From Pseudomonas oryzihabitans (GTDB taxonomy: Bacteria; Pseudomonadota; Gammaproteobacteria; Pseudomonadales; Pseudomonadaceae), in the NCBI RefSeq assembly GCF_024652905.1, contig NZ_CP102428.1, forward strand, positions 3,890,001 to 3,954,000: 64,000 bases of DNA, read 5' to 3'. Under the pieces are notes generated by a model. The model had not been told where the DNA came from and ran no database searches. It was given only the letters and a program-made list of their open reading frames with translations. Shown here in pieces: positions 62,845 to 64,000 of the stretch. How positions within the stretch are numbered: position 1 is the stretch's first letter; each line of letters opens with the position of its first letter. The position numbers and the translations under genes were made by a program.

Positions 62845-64000
62845 CTACTTGCCCGCTTCGCGCAGCTCTGGCTGACCGTGACCAAAGGCCTGGCCCAGGT
62901 CATCGCCCGAGGTGGTGCGGGTGTCATCGGTGCGCCACTTGGCGACATCGGCGGCGCTGACCGGGGCGGCGTCGTTGCCCCAGCTGGCGCGGATGAAGCT
63001 GACCACGTCGGCCACCTGGGCGTCGTTCAGCCGCCAGCCGAAGGGCGGCATGACGATCATCGAGGGCGCCGTGTGCAGGCCGGGAAGGGTGCCGCCCTTG
63101 AGCACGATGTTGATCAGCGAACTGGCGTCGGCCGTGCGCAGCACCGGATTACCGGCCAGTGCCGGGAACACCCGGTCGTAGCCCTGGCCATCGGTGCGGT
63201 GGCAGGCGGCGCAGTTGTCCACATAGACCTGGGCCCCGCGGGCGCTGTCGTCACCCTTCCAGAGCGCTGCGGCGGCACGGCCATCGGGCTGGAAGGGCGC
63301 ATCGTGCGGATCCTTGGGCGGCAAGGCCTTGAGATAGCGGGCGATGGCACGCAGGTCGGCGTCGCTCAGGTATTGCAGACTGTGCTGCACCACCTCGGTC
63401 ATGCCACCGAACACGGCGCTGTCGGCGGAGCGACCGGTCTTGAGGAACTGCACCAGCTGGTCTTCGCTCCAGTTGCCCAGGCCATCGCGATGATCGCCCC
63501 GCAGATTCTTGGCGATCCAGCCTTCCAGGGGTGCGCTGCCGGCCAGGAAGTCCTTGCCATCGGCAGGCGAGAGGGCCTTTTCCTGCATGGTGAAGGCGCG
63601 TGGTGTGTGGCAGGCGCCACAGTGGCCGAGGCCTTCCACCAGATAGGCGCCGCGCGCCACCACCGGGTCCTGGTCCGGCGCGGGCTGGAATTGCACAACC
63701 TCGGGAGCGAACAACTGGCGCCAGATCGCCAGGGGCCAGCGCATGGACAGCGGCCAGGGGATGTCGCTGTCACGATTGACCTGGGTGACCGGGGTGACCC
63801 CGTGCATGAAGTAGGCATAGAGGGCGCGCATGTCCGCCTCGGTGACCCGGGCATAGGCGGGGTAGGGCATGGCCGGGTAGAGGGTATGGCCCTCCTTGGC
63901 GATGCCCTGGCGGATGGCGGCGTCGAAGTCGGCGAAGCGGTAGTCGCCGATGCCGGTCTGCCGATCCGGGGTGATGTTGGTCGAGTAGAGGGTACCGATG
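62845..64000 (-). CDS. Membrane cytochrome c subunit of a dehydrogenase (5' truncated by window)
   Basis: The C-terminal ~385 residues of a multihaem cytochrome c of the alcohol/aldehyde/gluconate dehydrogenase type. The frame is open to the window edge, which reads IGTLYSTNITPDRQTGIGDYRFADFDAAIRQGIA, the block between the first and second haem domains. Two CxxCH motifs are visible (GHCGACHTPR and DNCAACHRTDG); the first of the usual three should lie outside. It is periplasmic, passing electrons to the respiratory chain from a partner dehydrogenase expected just beyond the window. The Met at 63870 is internal. Confidence 0.9.
   Translation of the reverse strand, partial: IGTLYSTNITPDRQTGIGDYRFADFDAAIRQGIAKEGHTLYPAMPYPAYARVTEADMRALYAYFMHGVTPVTQVNRDSDIPWPLSMRWPLAIWRQLFAPEVVQFQPAPDQDPVVARGAYLVEGLGHCGACHTPRAFTMQEKALSPADGKDFLAGSAPLEGWIAKNLRGDHRDGLGNWSEDQLVQFLKTGRSADSAVFGGMTEVVQHSLQYLSDADLRAIARYLKALPPKDPHDAPFQPDGRAAAALWKGDDSARGAQVYVDNCAACHRTDGQGYDRVFPALAGNPVLRTADASSLINIVLKGGTLPGLHTAPSMIVMPPFGWRLNDAQVADVVSFIRASWGNDAAPVSAADVAKWRTDDTRTTSGDDLGQAFGHGQPELREAGK

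Noticed and set aside
1-64000. CRISPR arrays, tRNA/rRNA genes, prophage or intact insertion sequences
   Set aside because: No regularly spaced direct repeats, tRNA-like cloverleaf sequences, integrase or transposase frames were seen on either strand.

Overview
The window is about 64 kb of GC-rich, densely coding DNA from a Pseudomonas chromosome. The genus is inferred from gene content and order: a complete arnBCADTEF-ugd lipid A modification operon, pstSCAB-phoU followed by a response regulator and an M23 peptidase, glcC/glcDEFG-glcB, rpoZ-spoT-ridA, and a rubredoxin beside an HU-type gene. Protein sequences resemble Pseudomonas homologues throughout. Short dispersed palindromes, including a CTGTAGGAGCGG type, also fit the genus. 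I see no rRNA, tRNA, CRISPR array, prophage or intact insertion sequence.

Layout. 1-9920: arn operon (arnB cut by the window edge) for L-Ara4N addition to lipid A, ending in an extra ArnT-like GT-C glycosyltransferase. 10080-13540 (minus): an MHS-type transporter, an M20 amidohydrolase and a membrane-anchored beta-propeller protein, possibly one uptake/hydrolysis unit. 13711-20491: phosphate uptake regulon pstSCAB-phoU with two Pho boxes, then a response regulator, two paralogous secreted M23 peptidases flanking an AraC regulator, and a 7TM diguanylate cyclase. 26818-35861: a CNNM/CorC membrane protein, then the glycolate system, with regulator glcC divergent from glcDEFG and malate synthase glcB, and two matching operator-like sites in the divergent promoter. 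36016-38891: rpoZ-spoT-ridA. 39184-44952: a large HPII-type catalase divergent from a methionine ABC importer metNIQ with two adjacent metQ genes. 45007-49749: an MFS protein, rubredoxin, an HU protein, and a beta-carbonic anhydrase/SulP pair likely for bicarbonate. 50419-53996: two convergent chemoreceptors. 54192-55936: detoxification and stress genes (glyoxalase I, CsbD-like, GST). 56124-59084: a tightly packed cassette of three different glycosyltransferases with no recognised pathway. 59211-64000: YihY, dPGM (gpmA), a small conserved-looking protein, a DUF2268-like metalloprotease and the start of a triheme-type cytochrome c running off the window.

The strongest non-genic signals are families of long, imperfect palindromic repeats. 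Three copies of a 138-201 bp element occur at 9939, 22460 and 33515, the last between glcG and glcB. Two ~98 bp copies of another occur in opposite orientation at 38906 and 60331. Other points of interest are the three-glycosyltransferase cassette, the extra GT-C gene in the arn operon, a plus-strand terminator with no gene in front of it at 23683 (possible small RNA), and a sigma-28-like promoter ahead of one chemoreceptor. No wholly new defence or mobile system is evident. The three-glycosyltransferase cassette is the best candidate for undescribed biology.
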